Shown: positions 24,047 through 32,700, numbered from the stretch's first letter. The stretch is DNA of 36,631 nucleotides from Oscillospiraceae bacterium (GCA_902774035.1 CACYHA010000021.1:1-36631), one strand, 5' to 3'. A program made the numbers and translations. Notes: generated by a model not told the origin, from the sequence alone.

Positions 24047-24075
24047 TTGCTTTTTCAAAACGACTGTGCTATACT
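24047..24075 (+). promoter_or_regulatory. Promoter of tRNA-Gly
   Basis: TTGCTT (24047-24052) and TATACT (24070-24075), 17-base spacer, 12 bases upstream of the mature tRNA 5' end. Confidence 0.75.
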
Positions 24076-24087
24076 ATCCTCACATCT

Positions 24088-24163
24088 GCGGCTGTAGCTC
24101 ATCCGGTAGAGCGCCACCTTCCCAAGGTGGATGTGGCGGGTTCGAGTCCCGTTAGCCGCTCCA
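24088..24163 (+). tRNA. tRNA-Gly (anticodon CCC)
   Basis: 76 bases folding as a full cloverleaf. Acceptor stem GCGGCTG with TAGCCGC (one G-T pair), D arm GCTC/GAGC, anticodon stem CCACC/GGTGG with loop TTCCCAA giving anticodon CCC, five-base variable loop, T arm GCGGG/CCCGT with TTCGAGT, discriminator T and an encoded CCA. It reads GGG glycine codons. Own promoter and terminator flank it. Confidence 0.95.
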
Positions 24164-24168
24164 TCCGA

Positions 24169-24208
24169 AAAGCGCCTTTTGCCGAGCGGCAAAGGGCGCT
24201 TTTGTTTG
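24169..24208. terminator. Terminator after tRNA-Gly
   Basis: A 15-bp stem with one G-T pair (24169-24183 with 24188-24202, GAGC loop), followed by TTTGTTT on the plus strand. On the minus strand it also ends in TTTT and may help end the fructose-bisphosphatase transcript. Other small dyads lie between 24217 and 24289. Confidence 0.85.
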
Positions 24209-24289
24209 ATGTAAAGGACATGCGCTTCGCGCAGAGCCGCCTTCGGCAATGATTGTGTCTGCGGCACAGAAAAGGGCAGCTTTTCTGCT

Positions 24290-26233
24290 TTATCCGATCT
24301 CCTGCTTGCCGCGCTCCTTGATGCTTCCGGCGCGGTAAGCGTTCATCAGCATTTTCAGATCCTCGATCCGGGAAAGCAGCTCCCTGCCCTTGTCGGTGTC
24401 CGCGATGTTCATTCGCCGGTCAAACCGTTCCACAAGGCTGACGTTCGGCGTGTGCTCGCTTTCGCCCGAGATAAAGGGCTTGTGCTCGGCAAGGATCAGA
24501 CTGTGGGAATCGCAGATCAGGGTGTAGCCGGCGATGCCCGTTGAGCTCTGGTATGCCTTGGAAATGCCGCCGTCGATCACGAACAGTTTGCCGCCGGCCT
24601 TCACGGGGCTTTCGCCGTTTTTGATGCGGACCGGCACATGGCCGTTGACGATGTGGCCCTTTTCGGGGTCGAGCCCGAACATTTCGAGCAGCGTCCTGCA
24701 GACCTCCTCTTTTTCCGCGTATTGATAATAGGGGTTGTAGGTTTCGGCCTGCAGCGTCTCATTGTCCAGAAAATACCGTTCAAAGAACGCCATTTTATCC
24801 TTGCCGTAAAGGGGTGAGCCGGCGCCGCACCAGAGGTACCAGAGAACGTCAGCGGCGGTTTCTTTTTCTTCTCCGGGCGCGAGGAAGTAGGCGCGGTTTG
24901 CGATCTCGTCGAGCTTATCCAGCAGCGCTCTGCCGGAATAGGTCTTGTCTGCGATGCATACGCCCTGCAGCTCGCCGTCTTCGGTGAAGGGAATGCAGCC
25001 GTGGAACAGCAGATTTCCGTTGATCACCTTGTACATGGAGCCGTTGGAATACAAAAACCGGATCTGCGCGTTCAGCCGTTCGCTGTGCCGGAAGGAGTTT
25101 GCAAGCACCATCATCAGCTCGTTTTCCGCGTCGCTCAGCGCAAGTGGAGCGGCGGGGTCCACGGTCGGGAAGTAGGTGTCCAGAAGCGGATAGGTTTTTC
25201 CCTGAATGTCCACTGTGCCGCGGATAAAATCCGTTTTGCCGAACAGATCGCGGTCGCCCATCTTCCACTCGGGATGGCGCGCGATCAACTGCCCTTCGAG
25301 CTTGAGCTGGATCACGGTGATCGCCTTGTGCATTTTTGCGGCCAGCTTTGCGTCCACGGGATCGTAGATGTTGTCGTCCAGCGTATGCGGCATAAACAGG
25401 GCGCAGTCGTCCTGTTTGTAGGTCTCCGACGCAAAGACCGCAAGCGCGCGCAGATTCAGCCCATAGCCGTCTTCCAGCAGATCGAAATTGTTATAGCGCA
25501 TGGAAATGCGGATCACGTTGGCGATCAGCGCCCGGTTGCCCGACGCGGCGCCCATCCAACTGATGTCGTGGTTGCCCCACTGGATATCCACGTCGCGCAG
25601 CTTCATCAGCTCGTCCAGAATGATGTCCGCGCGGGGGCCGCGGTCAAAAATGTCGCCGATGATATGCAGACTGTCGATTGCGAGGGACTGAATCAGCTCA
25701 CACAGCGATTTGATAAAGCGGTCGGCGATGCCGGTCTCCAGCACGGTGGAGATGATCTCATCATAGTAGTATTCCTTTACGATATCATCCGTGACGTTCA
25801 GCAGCTCGTCAAGGATATACACCATGTCGCCGGGGATGCTTTTGCGCACGCGGGAGCGCGTGTATTTGGCGGAGACGAGCTCGCACACGAGGATCAGCCG
25901 GTAGATGGCGATCCTGCGCCATTCGTCGCTGATCTCGCCGCTCTGCTGCATTTTTTTCAACTGCTTGTCGGGATAATAGATCAGGTAGGCCAACTGTTCG
26001 CGCTCCGCTGCCGAAACCGCTTTGCCGAGGGCGAGGTCCACCTTTTTCCGGATCATGCCGGACGCGCTTTTCAGCATATGCAAAAACGCCTCGTGCTCGC
26101 CGTGGATGTCGCTGAAAAAGCATTCGGTGCCCTTCGGCAGACTGCGCACCGCCGAAAGATTCACGATTTCCGAAGCCGCGCTGTTGATCGTCGGAAAATC
26201 TCTCGAAAGAAGCTTTAAGTATTTGTTTTCCAT
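24290..26233 (-). CDS. fbp: Class III fructose-1,6-bisphosphatase
   Basis: 647 residues, the normal size for the Firmicutes-specific class III enzyme. It opens MENKYLKLLSRDFPTINSAA, typical of the family. Metallophosphoesterase motifs: FFSDIHGEHEAF (about 40-51), IIGDIFDRGPRAD (metal Asp), WGNHDISWMGAASGN (GNHD), HGCIPFTEDGEL and NGHVPVRIKNGESP. Converts fructose 1,6-bisphosphate to fructose 6-phosphate in gluconeogenesis, in the cytoplasm. GGAG precedes the ATG at 26233. It overlaps the upstream PHP phosphatase by 19 bp, so the two are co-transcribed. Confidence 0.95.
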   Translation of the reverse strand: MENKYLKLLSRDFPTINSAASEIVNLSAVRSLPKGTECFFSDIHGEHEAFLHMLKSASGMIRKKVDLALGKAVSAAEREQLAYLIYYPDKQLKKMQQSGEISDEWRRIAIYRLILVCELVSAKYTRSRVRKSIPGDMVYILDELLNVTDDIVKEYYYDEIISTVLETGIADRFIKSLCELIQSLAIDSLHIIGDIFDRGPRADIILDELMKLRDVDIQWGNHDISWMGAASGNRALIANVIRISMRYNNFDLLEDGYGLNLRALAVFASETYKQDDCALFMPHTLDDNIYDPVDAKLAAKMHKAITVIQLKLEGQLIARHPEWKMGDRDLFGKTDFIRGTVDIQGKTYPLLDTYFPTVDPAAPLALSDAENELMMVLANSFRHSERLNAQIRFLYSNGSMYKVINGNLLFHGCIPFTEDGELQGVCIADKTYSGRALLDKLDEIANRAYFLAPGEEKETAADVLWYLWCGAGSPLYGKDKMAFFERYFLDNETLQAETYNPYYQYAEKEEVCRTLLEMFGLDPEKGHIVNGHVPVRIKNGESPVKAGGKLFVIDGGISKAYQSSTGIAGYTLICDSHSLILAEHKPFISGESEHTPNVSLVERFDRRMNIADTDKGRELLSRIEDLKMLMNAYRAGSIKERGKQEIG

Positions 26234-27021
26234 CTCTGATCACTCCAAATGCTGTTGATCTCGTCGGTCACCTGCAGCCCGAGGGAGCGCAGGTAGGCTT
26301 CGCTTGTTTCAAACAGGGCTTTGTCGCGGTAGGCGTCGGGGCGGTGGGCGTCGATGCCGAGAATGGCCGTCGCGCCGGCTTCCCCGGCGAGCTTCCAGAA
26401 CGCCGGGTAGGGATAGCCGGGCCTTCCGTTGTGCTTTCCGCGCACATATCCGAGCAGATTGAATTCCAGCGGCGTGTTTGTCCGCACGGCTGCTTCGATG
26501 ACGGCGCGGGAAACGGCTTCGCTGTGCTCGTCAAATTCCTGATACCCGTTCATGAAAAGATCCGGGTGGGCAAGATAGGCGAACAGACCCGATTCCATGC
26601 CGGCGATCACATCGTCGCGGTAATACGCCAATTGTTCCGTCGTTCGCAGATTGCCGTTATAAAAGCCGCTGATCTCCGAGGGCGAAAAGTGGTGGCCGAG
26701 GATCAGATAGTCCAGCGCATAGGTCTCTATCTGCTGCTTCAGCCAGGGGAAATACGCCGGAAAGTATTCGCATTCGAGGCCGAGCAGGATCTCGATCTTT
26801 CCCCGGTATTTTTCCTGCAGGGCGCGGATGGAGGCGACATAGTCCGGCAGCTCGGACGCTTCCATCCGCATTCCGGAAACAAAGTCTTTGTACGGCCAAG
26901 GGGTGTGGTCGGAAAACCCGATTTTTGAAAAGCCGTTTTCCAGCGCGGCAAGCACATAGGCCTCGTCTTCGCCGTCGGCATGCAGACATCGAAAGGTGTG
27001 GGTGTGGAAATTGTGTTTCAT
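26215..27021 (-). CDS. PHP-domain phosphatase, HisK-type histidinol-phosphatase-like
   Basis: 268 residues from the ATG at 27021 (MKHNFHTHTF), 9 bases after AAGGAAGG. PHP metal motifs: HTHTFRCLHADG, IGFSDHTP, a metal-ligand Glu in LGLECEYF, LILGHHF, YLAHPDLF and LGIDAHRP. The closest family I know is HisK-type L-histidinol-phosphate phosphatase, but no his genes are nearby, so it may act on another phosphate ester. A likely -10 box, TATACT, lies at 27053-27048 on the minus strand with no clear -35, divergent from the promoter of the FN3-repeat gene. Followed directly by fbp with overlapping frames. Confidence 0.82.
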   Translation of the reverse strand: MKHNFHTHTFRCLHADGEDEAYVLAALENGFSKIGFSDHTPWPYKDFVSGMRMEASELPDYVASIRALQEKYRGKIEILLGLECEYFPAYFPWLKQQIETYALDYLILGHHFSPSEISGFYNGNLRTTEQLAYYRDDVIAGMESGLFAYLAHPDLFMNGYQEFDEHSEAVSRAVIEAAVRTNTPLEFNLLGYVRGKHNGRPGYPYPAFWKLAGEAGATAILGIDAHRPDAYRDKALFETSEAYLRSLGLQVTDEINSIWSDQRWKTNT

Positions 27022-27080
27022 GGGCGGCATCCTTCCTTTCCGGCAACAGTATAGCACAAAACCGAAAAAATAGAAATAGT

Positions 27081-27109
27081 TTGCAAAAAAAAAGAAAGTG
27101 TGTTATACT
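27081..27109 (+). promoter_or_regulatory. Promoter of the FN3-repeat gene
   Basis: TTGCAA (27081-27086) and TATACT (27104-27109) with a 17-base, A-rich spacer, 33 bases before the TTG start. Confidence 0.7.
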
Positions 27110-27142
27110 TATATAATCTATAAACCCCGGGGAGGGATCCAC

Positions 27143-28027
27143 TTGAGCGCGGAACTCAAAAACAGGATCAAAGGCAAGCCTGAAATCTGGAAAGCAGCGG
27201 AAACCGAGGAGGGCGTTGTGGCGTTGTTCTGGAAGGAAACGCCCGGCGCGCAGGTCTATATCATTGAAAAATTCGACGAGGCGCTGCAGCGGTTTTTGAA
27301 GATCGCCCGTGTGCCGGAGACCGAGGAGCTGACCTATCTTGACGCCGACGTCGTGCCAGGCGGCGTTTACCGCTACCGTGTGATCTCCAAGCGTAAAAAT
27401 CCGGACGGGGAGATTTTGCTCAAGCGCGGCGCACCCGTGGTTGCAACCGTTTCGGTGTCCTACAGCGTGGAGCTGACCAAGGTGATGCACCCCCAGTTCG
27501 GCGTGACTTATCTGGAATGGGAAAAGGACGAGAACGCCGACGGCTACTGCATCAACCGCCGCCTTGCGGAAACAAGATCCACCCTGCCGCTGGCCTTTGT
27601 GGAGGGTCAGATACTGAAATATACCGACAAGACGCCGGTGTCCGGCCAGATCTATTTTTACTGCGTCCAAAGCTTTCGCCGCACGACGGAGGACGACGAG
27701 CTGCTGTTCAGCCACGCCGGAAAAGAGCACATGGTCGTCAATCTGGATACGACGGAGATCCTGCGCGTCAAGCGCGGCCCCGACCGCAAGGTCACGGTCT
27801 TTGTGCGTGTGACCGCCGGCGCCGACAGCTATCTTTTGCTGCGCGCTGAACATGAGGACGGTCCCTTCAAGGAGGTTGCCCGCAGCAAGGGCAACACCGA
27901 CCTGGAACTGACCGACCACGGGCCGCGCGGCCAGCGCGAGGCGTTTTACGCCGTGAAGTGTATGCGGCGCTATGCCGGAGAAGAATATTTCGGGGAAATG
28001 ACAAAGGCCGTCAGAGTGAAATACTGA
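27143..28027 (+). CDS. Cytoplasmic protein made of FN3-like beta repeats
   Basis: 294 residues, starting at TTG 27143 (MSAELKNRIKG) 6-7 bases after GGGGAGG; the longer frame upstream runs through the promoter. There is no signal peptide or membrane segment. Three segments, about 8-98, 105-200 and 200-294, each show the fibronectin-III-like pattern: an early Trp or aliphatic strand (VALFWKE, TYLEWEKD, VTVFVRV), a G/A-x-x-Y strand (AQVYIIEKF, DGYCINRR, DSYLLLRA) and a late Y-x-Y/V strand (YRYRVIS, YFYCVQS, FYAVKC). FN3 is usually extracellular in bacteria, so a cytoplasmic all-FN3 protein is odd. No catalytic motif seen; perhaps a scaffold. Not recognised as a named family. Confidence 0.7.
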   Translation: MSAELKNRIKGKPEIWKAAETEEGVVALFWKETPGAQVYIIEKFDEALQRFLKIARVPETEELTYLDADVVPGGVYRYRVISKRKNPDGEILLKRGAPVVATVSVSYSVELTKVMHPQFGVTYLEWEKDENADGYCINRRLAETRSTLPLAFVEGQILKYTDKTPVSGQIYFYCVQSFRRTTEDDELLFSHAGKEHMVVNLDTTEILRVKRGPDRKVTVFVRVTAGADSYLLLRAEHEDGPFKEVARSKGNTDLELTDHGPRGQREAFYAVKCMRRYAGEEYFGEMTKAVRVKY

Positions 28028-28089
28028 GCAGGCGCCCGAGCGAAACATCGGTTACGCGGAAATCTTTCCGATTTTCCGACAAAAAGGGG

Positions 28090-28118
28090 TAGACTTTTCC
28101 TGCGGTTCGTGCTAAAAT
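28090..28118 (+). promoter_or_regulatory. Putative promoter of the radical SAM gene
   Basis: TAGACT (28090-28095) and TAAAAT (28113-28118), 17-base spacer; each box matches consensus imperfectly. Confidence 0.5.
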
Positions 28119-28154
28119 AACAAGAATCCGAAAAGAAGAAAGCGAGGTGGGTCA

Positions 28155-29570
28155 ATGACAAAAAAAGAACAGCTCCAGCGAAAAGCGGTCGATCTTGTGC
28201 TGAAACGGCTGCTGAACTATGTGGACAGGGACCCGCAGCGCAACATTCTGCGTGTGCTGAAAATTGCCGGAAGGCTCGCCGGAAACACCTTTCCGAAGAC
28301 GTATATGGACAGTATGCAGCGCACGATCGCTTCCGGCGAGGGCGCATACTATGCGTTCGCGCTGAACATTCTGCGCGACACCGACCGCGGCTATCTGCGC
28401 AAGCTGATTCTTGCGCTGGCGCTCGGCGCGGGGCTTCACGGCACACGGGCTGTGCGCGCCAACCGCGAAATATATCACTGCAACATTCCCTTTTTGATCC
28501 TCATGGATCCCACCAGTGCGTGCAACTGCCGCTGCAAGGGCTGCTGGGCCGCGGAATACGGCCATAAAAACAGCCTGACCTTTGACGAGATGAACAGCGT
28601 TGTGACCCAGGGCAAGGCCCTCGGCACCCACGTCTATATGTTCACGGGCGGCGAGCCGCTGCTGCGAAAGAAGGATCTCATCCGCCTGTGTGAAGCGCAC
28701 CCGGACTGCGCCTTCCTTGCCTATACCAACGCCACCCTCATTGACGAGGCCTTTTGCGACGAGCTGCTGCGCGTGGGCAACATGACCCTCGCCATCAGCA
28801 TCGAGGGCACCCAGAAAACGACCGACGCCCGCCGGGGCGAAGGGATGTATGACGCGGCCGTGCGCGCGATGGAACTGCTGCGCAAAAAGGGCGTCCTCTT
28901 CGGTATGTCGGTCTGCTACACGCGCGAGAATGTGGAGATGGTCACCAGCGACGCCTTTCTGGACAGGATGGTCGAGCTGGGCGTGAAATTCGGCTTTTAC
29001 TTCAACTATATGCCCGTCGGCAAAAGCGCCCCTGCAGAGCTGATCCCGACGCCGGAGCAGCGCGCCCACATGTACCGCTGGATCCGTAAAACAAGGAACA
29101 ACGCCACCGGCAAGCCCCTGTTCGTCATGGACTTTCAGGATGACGGCGAATTCGTCGGCGGCTGCATCGCCGGCGGACGCAACTATTTCCACATCAACGC
29201 CGCGGGCGATATGGAGCCCTGCGTGTTCATCCACTTCTCCGATTCCAACATCCGCGAAAAAACGCTGCTCGAGGGGCTGAAAAGTCCGCTGTTTCTGGCC
29301 TATTACCACAACCAGCCGTTCAACGACAACCATCTGCGCCCCTGCCCGATGCTGGAAAATCCCCAGTGTCTGCGAAAGATCATTGCCGAGACCGGCGCGA
29401 AGTCCACGAATCTGGAGGGCGAGGAAACGGCGGAGAGCCTTTGCAGCAAATGCGACCGTTTTGCCGCCGCCTGGGCGCCCGTTGCCGAAGAGCTCTGGGC
29501 AGCCACACCGCACCCGCATCCGAAGACCCAGTTCTACCGGGACACCCCCGAGGGCAAGGCCGGAAAATAA
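28155..29570 (+). CDS. Radical SAM enzyme with Cys-rich SPASM-like C-terminus
   Basis: 471 residues, ATG after GAGGTGG. The radical SAM CxxxCxxC motif is Cys123-x3-Cys127-x2-Cys130, inside an even denser cluster, CNCRCKGCW. MFTGGEPLL is the SAM-binding GGE motif. About 110 helix-rich residues precede the core, including a hydrophobic stretch (LILALALGAG). The C-terminal third has many Cys (GGCIAGG, EPCVF, RPCPMLENPQCL, LCSKC) as in SPASM or twitch domains binding extra [4Fe-4S] clusters. No peptide substrate gene is adjacent, and the 170-residue neighbour is a secreted protein with its own promoter. Reaction unknown; modification of a lipid or peptide are both open. Confidence 0.82.
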   Translation: MTKKEQLQRKAVDLVLKRLLNYVDRDPQRNILRVLKIAGRLAGNTFPKTYMDSMQRTIASGEGAYYAFALNILRDTDRGYLRKLILALALGAGLHGTRAVRANREIYHCNIPFLILMDPTSACNCRCKGCWAAEYGHKNSLTFDEMNSVVTQGKALGTHVYMFTGGEPLLRKKDLIRLCEAHPDCAFLAYTNATLIDEAFCDELLRVGNMTLAISIEGTQKTTDARRGEGMYDAAVRAMELLRKKGVLFGMSVCYTRENVEMVTSDAFLDRMVELGVKFGFYFNYMPVGKSAPAELIPTPEQRAHMYRWIRKTRNNATGKPLFVMDFQDDGEFVGGCIAGGRNYFHINAAGDMEPCVFIHFSDSNIREKTLLEGLKSPLFLAYYHNQPFNDNHLRPCPMLENPQCLRKIIAETGAKSTNLEGEETAESLCSKCDRFAAAWAPVAEELWAATPHPHPKTQFYRDTPEGKAGK

Positions 29571-29609
29571 TGCGCAGTTGTCACGGATTTGTAAAAAACA
29601 ATTATCCGA

Positions 29610-29638
29610 TTGACAAACGCGAAAAAAACGGCTATAAT
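29610..29638 (+). promoter_or_regulatory. Full-consensus sigma-A promoter
   Basis: TTGACA (29610-29615), 17-base spacer, TATAAT (29633-29638). Exact consensus predicts strong constitutive expression of the small secreted protein downstream. Confidence 0.9.
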
Positions 29639-29680
29639 CAAGCTACAGGAAAACTGAATCCGTTTATGGAGGTTATTTTT

Positions 29681-30193
29681 ATGAAAAAGATCATTGCATT
29701 GCTGCTTTCCGTTCTGATGCTGCTCTCCGCGGTCTGCGTGTTTGCCGCAGCCGAAGACGAAGAACCCGCAGCGGAACCTGCGGCCACCTACACCATTGTC
29801 TACGTCGTCAACGGCGCGACGATCAAGACCGTGCAGGTCGCCGAGGGCGAAAAACCCGAAGCGCCCGAAGAGCCCCAGCCCTACACCGACGCTGACGGAA
29901 AAATCTGGGAGTTCCACGGCTGGATCTCCTCGGTCGAATCCGACCCGGAAAAGCGCTATTATCCCGGCACCATGCCGCCGGCAACCTGCGACGTGACCTA
30001 TACGGCGGAATTCTACATCACCTATGAACCTTCTCAGAAGCCGACGGTCACGCTGTTTGCATTCCTGCAGGGCATCTTCCAGAACCTCACGAAGATCTTT
30101 GCCGCCGCAACGGATACGGTGAAGACCTGGACGAGCCACATCGGCATCGCCAGCGATTTCGTGAAGGAACTGTTTACGAATGTGATTGACTGA
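29681..30193 (+). CDS. Small secreted protein with InlB B-repeat-like domain
   Basis: 170 residues from the ATG at 29681 with GGAGG upstream; the in-frame ATG at 29666 overlaps that ribosome site. Signal peptide 1-23 (ending VFAAA). Residues about 36-110 follow the Listeria-Bacteroides (InlB B-type, PF09479-like) repeat pattern: TIVYVVNGATIKT, VAEGEKPEAPEEP, WEFHGW, YTAEF. After a short linker the last 50 residues are a helical, amphipathic tail (LFAFLQGIFQNLTKIF, then SDFVKELFTNVID). No catalytic residues; likely a surface-associated adhesive or structural protein. The consensus promoter and a strong terminator make it a separate, probably highly expressed unit. Confidence 0.78.
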   Translation: MKKIIALLLSVLMLLSAVCVFAAAEDEEPAAEPAATYTIVYVVNGATIKTVQVAEGEKPEAPEEPQPYTDADGKIWEFHGWISSVESDPEKRYYPGTMPPATCDVTYTAEFYITYEPSQKPTVTLFAFLQGIFQNLTKIFAAATDTVKTWTSHIGIASDFVKELFTNVID

Positions 30194-30208
30194 CATTTGA
30201 ATCGAACC

Positions 30209-30239
30209 GGCCGCGGGATTTTTCCCACGGCCCTTTTTT
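30209..30239 (+). terminator. Intrinsic terminator
   Basis: GGCCGCGGGA (30209-30218) pairs with TCCCACGGCC (30223-30232) with one mismatch and a TTTT loop, followed by CTTTTTT. Confidence 0.88.
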
Positions 30240-30296
30240 ATCGGGGAAAGATCGCGTCGGTCGGTGAACATACTATGAATTTTTATCCGTTGGGTC

Positions 30297-30325
30297 TTGC
30301 AGTTCGCGTATGGATTTGCTATACT
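30297..30325 (+). promoter_or_regulatory. Promoter of the MFS transporter operon
   Basis: TTGCAG (30297-30302) and TATACT (30320-30325), 17-base spacer, 36 bases before the ATG. Confidence 0.7.
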
Positions 30326-30361
30326 AAACTATATAATGTTTAATGAAAGCAGGCGCGGGTC

Positions 30362-31636
30362 ATGGACAAGAAAGCCAGACAGTCGTCAAAACTCATCATC
30401 TTCCTGTGCTGGGCTGCTTATACGGTTGCTTATCTCGGCAGACTGAACTTCAACGCCTACATTGAACCGATCCGCGACCAGCTCGGCGCGAGCAAGACGG
30501 AGCTGGGTCTGGTCAGTTCGTTTTTCTTCTTTTCCTATGGCGCAGGCCAGCTCATCCATGGCATTCTCTCGCGCAAATACAACACCCGCTGGTCCGTGGC
30601 GGTCGCGCTGATCGGTTCGGCTGCCGTGAATGTCGGCATGACCCTTTGCCCCGGCGTTTCCGCCATGAAATATGTCTGGCTGCTGGGCGGCATGTTCCAG
30701 TCCGTTCTCTGGAGTTCTCTGATCAAGACCCTTTCCGAACGGCTGCCGGACGAGATGCTGCCGAAGGCGGTGGTCGTGATGAGCACCACTGCCGCCCTGG
30801 GTACCTTTTTGTCCTACGGACTTGCGGCGCTGTTCTCCTCCTTCGGCGCGAATTACCGCCTGATCTTCTATGTGCCCGCCGTGCTGCTGACGCTTGTCGG
30901 CCTCGGCTGGTTCGTTCTGCTCGGCAAGGCCGACCGCACCGCGCGGGAAAGCGAATCGCCCGCCTATGTGCCGGCGCCGAAAAAGCGCCCCTCCCTGACG
31001 CCTGTTTTCGTCGTCACCTCGCTCTTTCTGGTCTTTGCCGCCATCGCCAACGGCTTCATCAAGGACGGCGTGACCACCTGGACGCCTTCGATCCTCAAGG
31101 AGAGCTACGGGATGCCGGAATCGCTTTCCATCTTTATCACGGTTCTGCTGCCGCTGATCGCGATCTTCGGCGCAACGCTTTCCGCAACGCTCTATAAACG
31201 TATGCAAAGCACCTCCAAGCTCGATGCCATGTTCTACGGGGTCGAGGCTGTCGTGCTGCTGGCGGTCTTCCTGCTGGCGCGTGCGCGTGAAGCCGGCGGC
31301 GCTCCGAACAGCCCCGTGTTTTTGATCGTGCTGTTCGGCTTTTCCGCCATGCTGATGGCTGCCGTCAACAACGTGATCACCAGCATCATCCCGCTGACCA
31401 TGCGCGACAGCATGGATTCCGGCCTGCTTGCCGGCGTGCTGGACACCTTCTGCTACGTCGGCTCCACCATGAGCACCGCGCTGCTCGCCTACATCGCCGA
31501 CCACGGCTCCTGGAACGGTGTGTTCCTGTGTCTGTTGCTGTTCGGCGCGATGGCCTGCCTGCTTTGCACAATTTCTGTTTTCCTCGGCAAAAAAGCGCCC
31601 GCTTCAACGGCGGACATTTCAAATACAAATTCTTGA
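30362..31636 (+). CDS. MFS transporter, organophosphate:phosphate antiporter-like
   Basis: 424 residues with about 12 membrane helices in two halves joined by a basic, Pro-rich loop near residue 205 (VPAPKKRPS). LGRLNFNAYIEPI, SSFFFFSYGAGQLIHG and KDGVTTWTPSILKESYG resemble the GlpT/UhpC branch of the major facilitator superfamily, which exchanges glycerol 3-phosphate or hexose phosphates for phosphate, or senses them. Followed 15 bp later by an NAD-dependent epimerase-like gene, so the pair may import and process one substrate. The start has a weak ribosome site (GGCGCGGG). Substrate not predictable. Confidence 0.85.
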   Translation: MDKKARQSSKLIIFLCWAAYTVAYLGRLNFNAYIEPIRDQLGASKTELGLVSSFFFFSYGAGQLIHGILSRKYNTRWSVAVALIGSAAVNVGMTLCPGVSAMKYVWLLGGMFQSVLWSSLIKTLSERLPDEMLPKAVVVMSTTAALGTFLSYGLAALFSSFGANYRLIFYVPAVLLTLVGLGWFVLLGKADRTARESESPAYVPAPKKRPSLTPVFVVTSLFLVFAAIANGFIKDGVTTWTPSILKESYGMPESLSIFITVLLPLIAIFGATLSATLYKRMQSTSKLDAMFYGVEAVVLLAVFLLARAREAGGAPNSPVFLIVLFGFSAMLMAAVNNVITSIIPLTMRDSMDSGLLAGVLDTFCYVGSTMSTALLAYIADHGSWNGVFLCLLLFGAMACLLCTISVFLGKKAPASTADISNTNS

Positions 31637-31651
31637 AAGGAGCAAATCCCC

Positions 31652-32674
31652 ATGAAAGTCTTTATGATCGGCGGCACCGGCCTGCTTGGCTGCGAAGCCG
31701 CAACCACCCTGATCGCCCGCGGCCACAGCGTGACCTCCGTCGCCCTGCCTCCGCTGCCGGAAGGCGCCCCCATCCCGCCCGAGATGGAGATCATCTTCGG
31801 CGACATCAACAAAAAGACCGACGCCGAGATCGAAGCGCTGCTGGAAGGCTGCGACGCTTTCATCTTCGCCGCCGGCGTGGATGAGCGCGTGGAATTCCCC
31901 GCGCCCGTGCTGGAGTATTATCACAAGTACAACATTGCGCCGCTCGAGCGCATCCTGCCGCTTTGCAAAAAGGCCGGTGTGAAACGCGCCGTTGTCCTCG
32001 GCTCCTATTTTGCCTATCTCGCCAAGCTGCGTCCCGACATGAAGCTGACCGCGCGCAACAAGTATTTCAAGTCCCGCATCATGCAGGAGGAGGTCTGCGC
32101 CGCCTTTGCCGACGACACCTTCGGCGTGGCCGTGCTGGAGCTGCCCTACATCTTCGGTACCCAGCCGGGCAGAAAGCCGGTCTGGACGATCCTCATCGAG
32201 CAGATCGGCATGATGGACAAATGGCCGTTCACCATGTATCCGAAGGGCGGCACGGCGATGTTGACCTGCCGCCAGGTCGGCCAGGCGATCGCCGGCGCCG
32301 CCGAGCGCAACCGCACCGGCTTTGAGGCGATCCCCATCGGTATGTATAACCTCAAATGGACCGAGTTCCTCTCCATCGTCTATGAAGCCCGCGGCATGGG
32401 CGCCGACCGCAAGATCGTTTCCGTGCCCCCGTGGATGATGAAGATGGGCATGATCAAGGTTGCCGCCGACTACAAAAAGCGCGGCATCGATTCCGGTATG
32501 GATCCCTTCGGTCTGCCCGAGATCATGGATCTCGACCTGTTCATCAACAACGCCTACTGCCGCGCCCTCGGCGTGGAGGACGACGATATCAAAGACGCGA
32601 TCATGGATTCCATCCGCGTGTCCGAAGCCGCCTATAAAGGCACGGTCAAACTGCTGGATATGAAGGGCGAATAA
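31652..32674 (+). CDS. NAD-dependent epimerase/dehydratase-like (extended SDR)
   Basis: 340 residues with AAAGGAG upstream. N-terminal Rossmann motif FMIGGTGLLG (GxxGxxG) and FAAGVDE as in extended short-chain dehydrogenases. The region where the catalytic Tyr-x3-Lys should lie reads NKYFKSRIMQEE, so the motif is Tyr-x3-Arg or shifted, and activity as a classical epimerase is uncertain. ELPYIFGTQPGRKP matches the substrate-loop region of the family. It follows the OPA-like transporter gene in the same operon, pointing to a sugar- or polyol-phosphate-related substrate (inference). Confidence 0.8.
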   Translation: MKVFMIGGTGLLGCEAATTLIARGHSVTSVALPPLPEGAPIPPEMEIIFGDINKKTDAEIEALLEGCDAFIFAAGVDERVEFPAPVLEYYHKYNIAPLERILPLCKKAGVKRAVVLGSYFAYLAKLRPDMKLTARNKYFKSRIMQEEVCAAFADDTFGVAVLELPYIFGTQPGRKPVWTILIEQIGMMDKWPFTMYPKGGTAMLTCRQVGQAIAGAAERNRTGFEAIPIGMYNLKWTEFLSIVYEARGMGADRKIVSVPPWMMKMGMIKVAADYKKRGIDSGMDPFGLPEIMDLDLFINNAYCRALGVEDDDIKDAIMDSIRVSEAAYKGTVKLLDMKGE

Positions 32675-32700
32675 CCTTTTCTTCCGAAAGGAGCATCATC

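Noticed and set aside
24055-24267. 70-codon minus-strand frame over tRNA-Gly
   Set aside because: It is the antisense of the tRNA; NGTRTRHIHLG-type peptides are a familiar spurious translation of tRNA genes.
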